Assembly (NCBI GenBank): GCA_900642245.1
Contig: CAAAJI010000143.1
Span: 22,551 to 39,069 of the forward strand
Direction of reading: 5' to 3'
Length of the DNA stretch: 16,519 nt
From: Fragilaria radians
Taxonomy: Eukaryota; Bacillariophyta; Fragilariophyceae; Fragilariales; Fragilariaceae
In this document: piece after piece, positions 15,497-16,519 of the stretch
Position numbering within the stretch: position 1 is the stretch's first letter
Layout of the letters: each line of letters begins with the position of its first letter
Translations under genes and position numbers: made by a program
The notes under the pieces: model-generated
Told to the model about the DNA's origin: nothing
Database searches by the model: none
Seen by the model: only the letters and a program-made list of their open reading frames with translations

Positions 15497-16519
15497 TTAA
15501 AATGCGCGATCCACCATGTCATGTCGTTCTTTCTTAGGATCAAGATATGGGAAAGGCCAAAGTTGTTTGATATACTTAGATGCTTGTAAATATTCTCTTC
15601 GAGATGGGATAGCAAGGTCCAATCCTTGAGTGGCAAAGAGGTAAGCCTGAAATTGAAATGTTTTAGGTATGATTGATCCCGATGATTTGGCCTGCAGCAA
15701 AGCAAGTGTCCTACTCATAGCGGCAGAGTAGGCTCCCCAGAAAAAGAAATTGTCGATATTGTCGTGTGTTATCAAACTGTTTGGCAGAAAGACTCCTGGT
15801 TCTTCACTTTGCCATGCCTCATCTGTACTCCAAAAGTCACTGGCACTTAATAGTTGTACTTTGTAGTTACGATTAAGTAGATGTTGTATCGTCTGTCTTC
15901 CATTGTATGAATATTGGTATGTATGTTTAGTAATATTTTGAATGTGAACGTGGATTGAAATACCCAAAACAATGTATGTCATTGTGGGTCCATTGGTAAG
16001 AAATTTGTTTGCAGCCTTGTCGGAAGAGAATATTGGATAATTTGTGTCGATGATTGTCAAAAGTACCCATTTCGGACGATTGGAGTTCGAAAACCACCAA
16101 TGATCTATCGTAGTCGAGTTAATGTGATGTACGACATGTCTTTCATCGTTGGCCATTTTTATGAAATTGGATACGACGCTTGAATTCTTAGAGGAGGACA
16201 TGATGATTACATTCGATTGTGTGATATCTCTTGACAAGATTCGATGTGCCAGCTCTCGCATGACATGACCATAGGGTAAAATCTCCTTGGGTTTCAAAAA
16301 TCGACTATCACCACATAGAGATTGATGTGTATGAATAAACTCTACTTCATAAGGCCTTATTGAAAAAACATTCTTATGGAAGATCTCTTTCCTATTTAGA
16401 GAGGTCTCTACGGATGGCAAGTCCAATGTCGTTGAAAAAGTTGGACTATCTCGGTCATGCCAATTATTCTTCCCAAACAGTAGATAAAAATGATATATCA
16501 CGAATGGCACCAACAGGAC
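15497..16519 (-). CDS. Unrecognised type II membrane protein, possibly FkbM-methyltransferase-related (N-terminus outside window)
   Basis: The frame is open from the window edge for 340 codons to a TAA at 15499-15497. No ATG lies near the visible start and the frame continues past the edge, so the 5' end is missing. The first visible residues form a hydrophobic segment (LLVPFVIYHFYLLFG), a likely signal-anchor, and the rest is soluble with several N-x-S/T sites, as in Golgi-type enzymes. The middle (about 103-225) alternates predicted strands and helices: NVIIMSSSKN, KWVLLTIIDTNYP, TMTYIVLGISIHVH, and QHLLNRNYKVQLLSASDF. The last two resemble the C-terminal half of FkbM-type methyltransferases, where a GY.v.ll strand follows the core, but no SAM-binding glycine motif is visible. 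I would not assign a function. It lies 51 bp upstream of the DUF229-methyltransferase gene on the same strand. Confidence 0.75.
   Translation of the reverse strand, partial: VLLVPFVIYHFYLLFGKNNWHDRDSPTFSTTLDLPSVETSLNRKEIFHKNVFSIRPYEVEFIHTHQSLCGDSRFLKPKEILPYGHVMRELAHRILSRDITQSNVIIMSSSKNSSVVSNFIKMANDERHVVHHINSTTIDHWWFSNSNRPKWVLLTIIDTNYPIFSSDKAANKFLTNGPTMTYIVLGISIHVHIQNITKHTYQYSYNGRQTIQHLLNRNYKVQLLSASDFWSTDEAWQSEEPGVFLPNSLITHDNIDNFFFWGAYSAAMSRTLALLQAKSSGSIIPKTFQFQAYLFATQGLDLAIPSRREYLQASKYIKQLWPFPYLDPKKERHDMVDRAF

Noticed and set aside
15380..15520. Intron joining the upstream membrane protein to the DUF229 gene
   Set aside because: No credible GT donor before the TAA with an acceptor giving an open frame was found, and the DUF229 protein has its own signal-anchor.
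1..16519. tRNA, rRNA, spliceosomal RNA, CRISPR array, complete transposon
   Set aside because: I searched by eye for tRNA B-box words (GGTTCGA...), long direct or terminal repeats and spaced repeat arrays. The few B-box-like words lie inside coding sequence and lack a partner stem; nothing else qualified.

Overview
The window is nuclear DNA of a photosynthetic protist, most probably a diatom. The genes are eukaryotic, with short GT..AG introns of 65-86 nt, AT-rich spacers and compact coding exons. The strongest pointer is a nitrate transporter of the eukaryotic-algal NRT2 type. The assignment rests on gene content and protein style only; no marker gene fixes the species.

Layout, left to right: (i) the 3' end of a cyclophilin gene (+); (ii) a gene-poor 2 kb stretch; (iii) a GPATCH4-type G-patch protein (+), a likely nucleolar RNA-helicase cofactor; (iv) a second gene-poor stretch of 2.25 kb holding one candidate 50-residue membrane micropeptide (-) and several perfect inverted repeats; (v) an NRT2 nitrate transporter (+) of three exons, the first coding only eight residues; (vi) a trypsin-family protease (-) whose catalytic domain is completed only after removing a 79-nt intron, and which continues into a beta-propeller-like region and a hydrophobic C-terminal tail; (vii) a divergently transcribed membrane protein (+) with a Hedgehog/intein (Hint) autoprocessing domain and no Hedge signalling domain; (viii) a 1222-residue membrane/secretory protein (-) with two tandem DUF229 (alkaline-phosphatase/sulfatase-superfamily) domains fused to a class I methyltransferase-like domain; (ix) a 5'-incomplete gene (-) for a probable type II membrane protein, only 51 bp upstream of (viii).

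The right half, about 7.6-16.5 kb, is a run of four genes predicted to act in the secretory pathway or at the cell surface: protease, autoprocessing protein, phosphatase/sulfatase-like enzyme with methyltransferase, and an unknown Golgi-type protein. No evidence shows that they form one pathway. The most unusual items are the tandem DUF229-methyltransferase fusion, the two-membrane-anchor Hint protein, and the trypsin-propeller architecture. No tRNA, rRNA, CRISPR array or intact mobile element was recognised.
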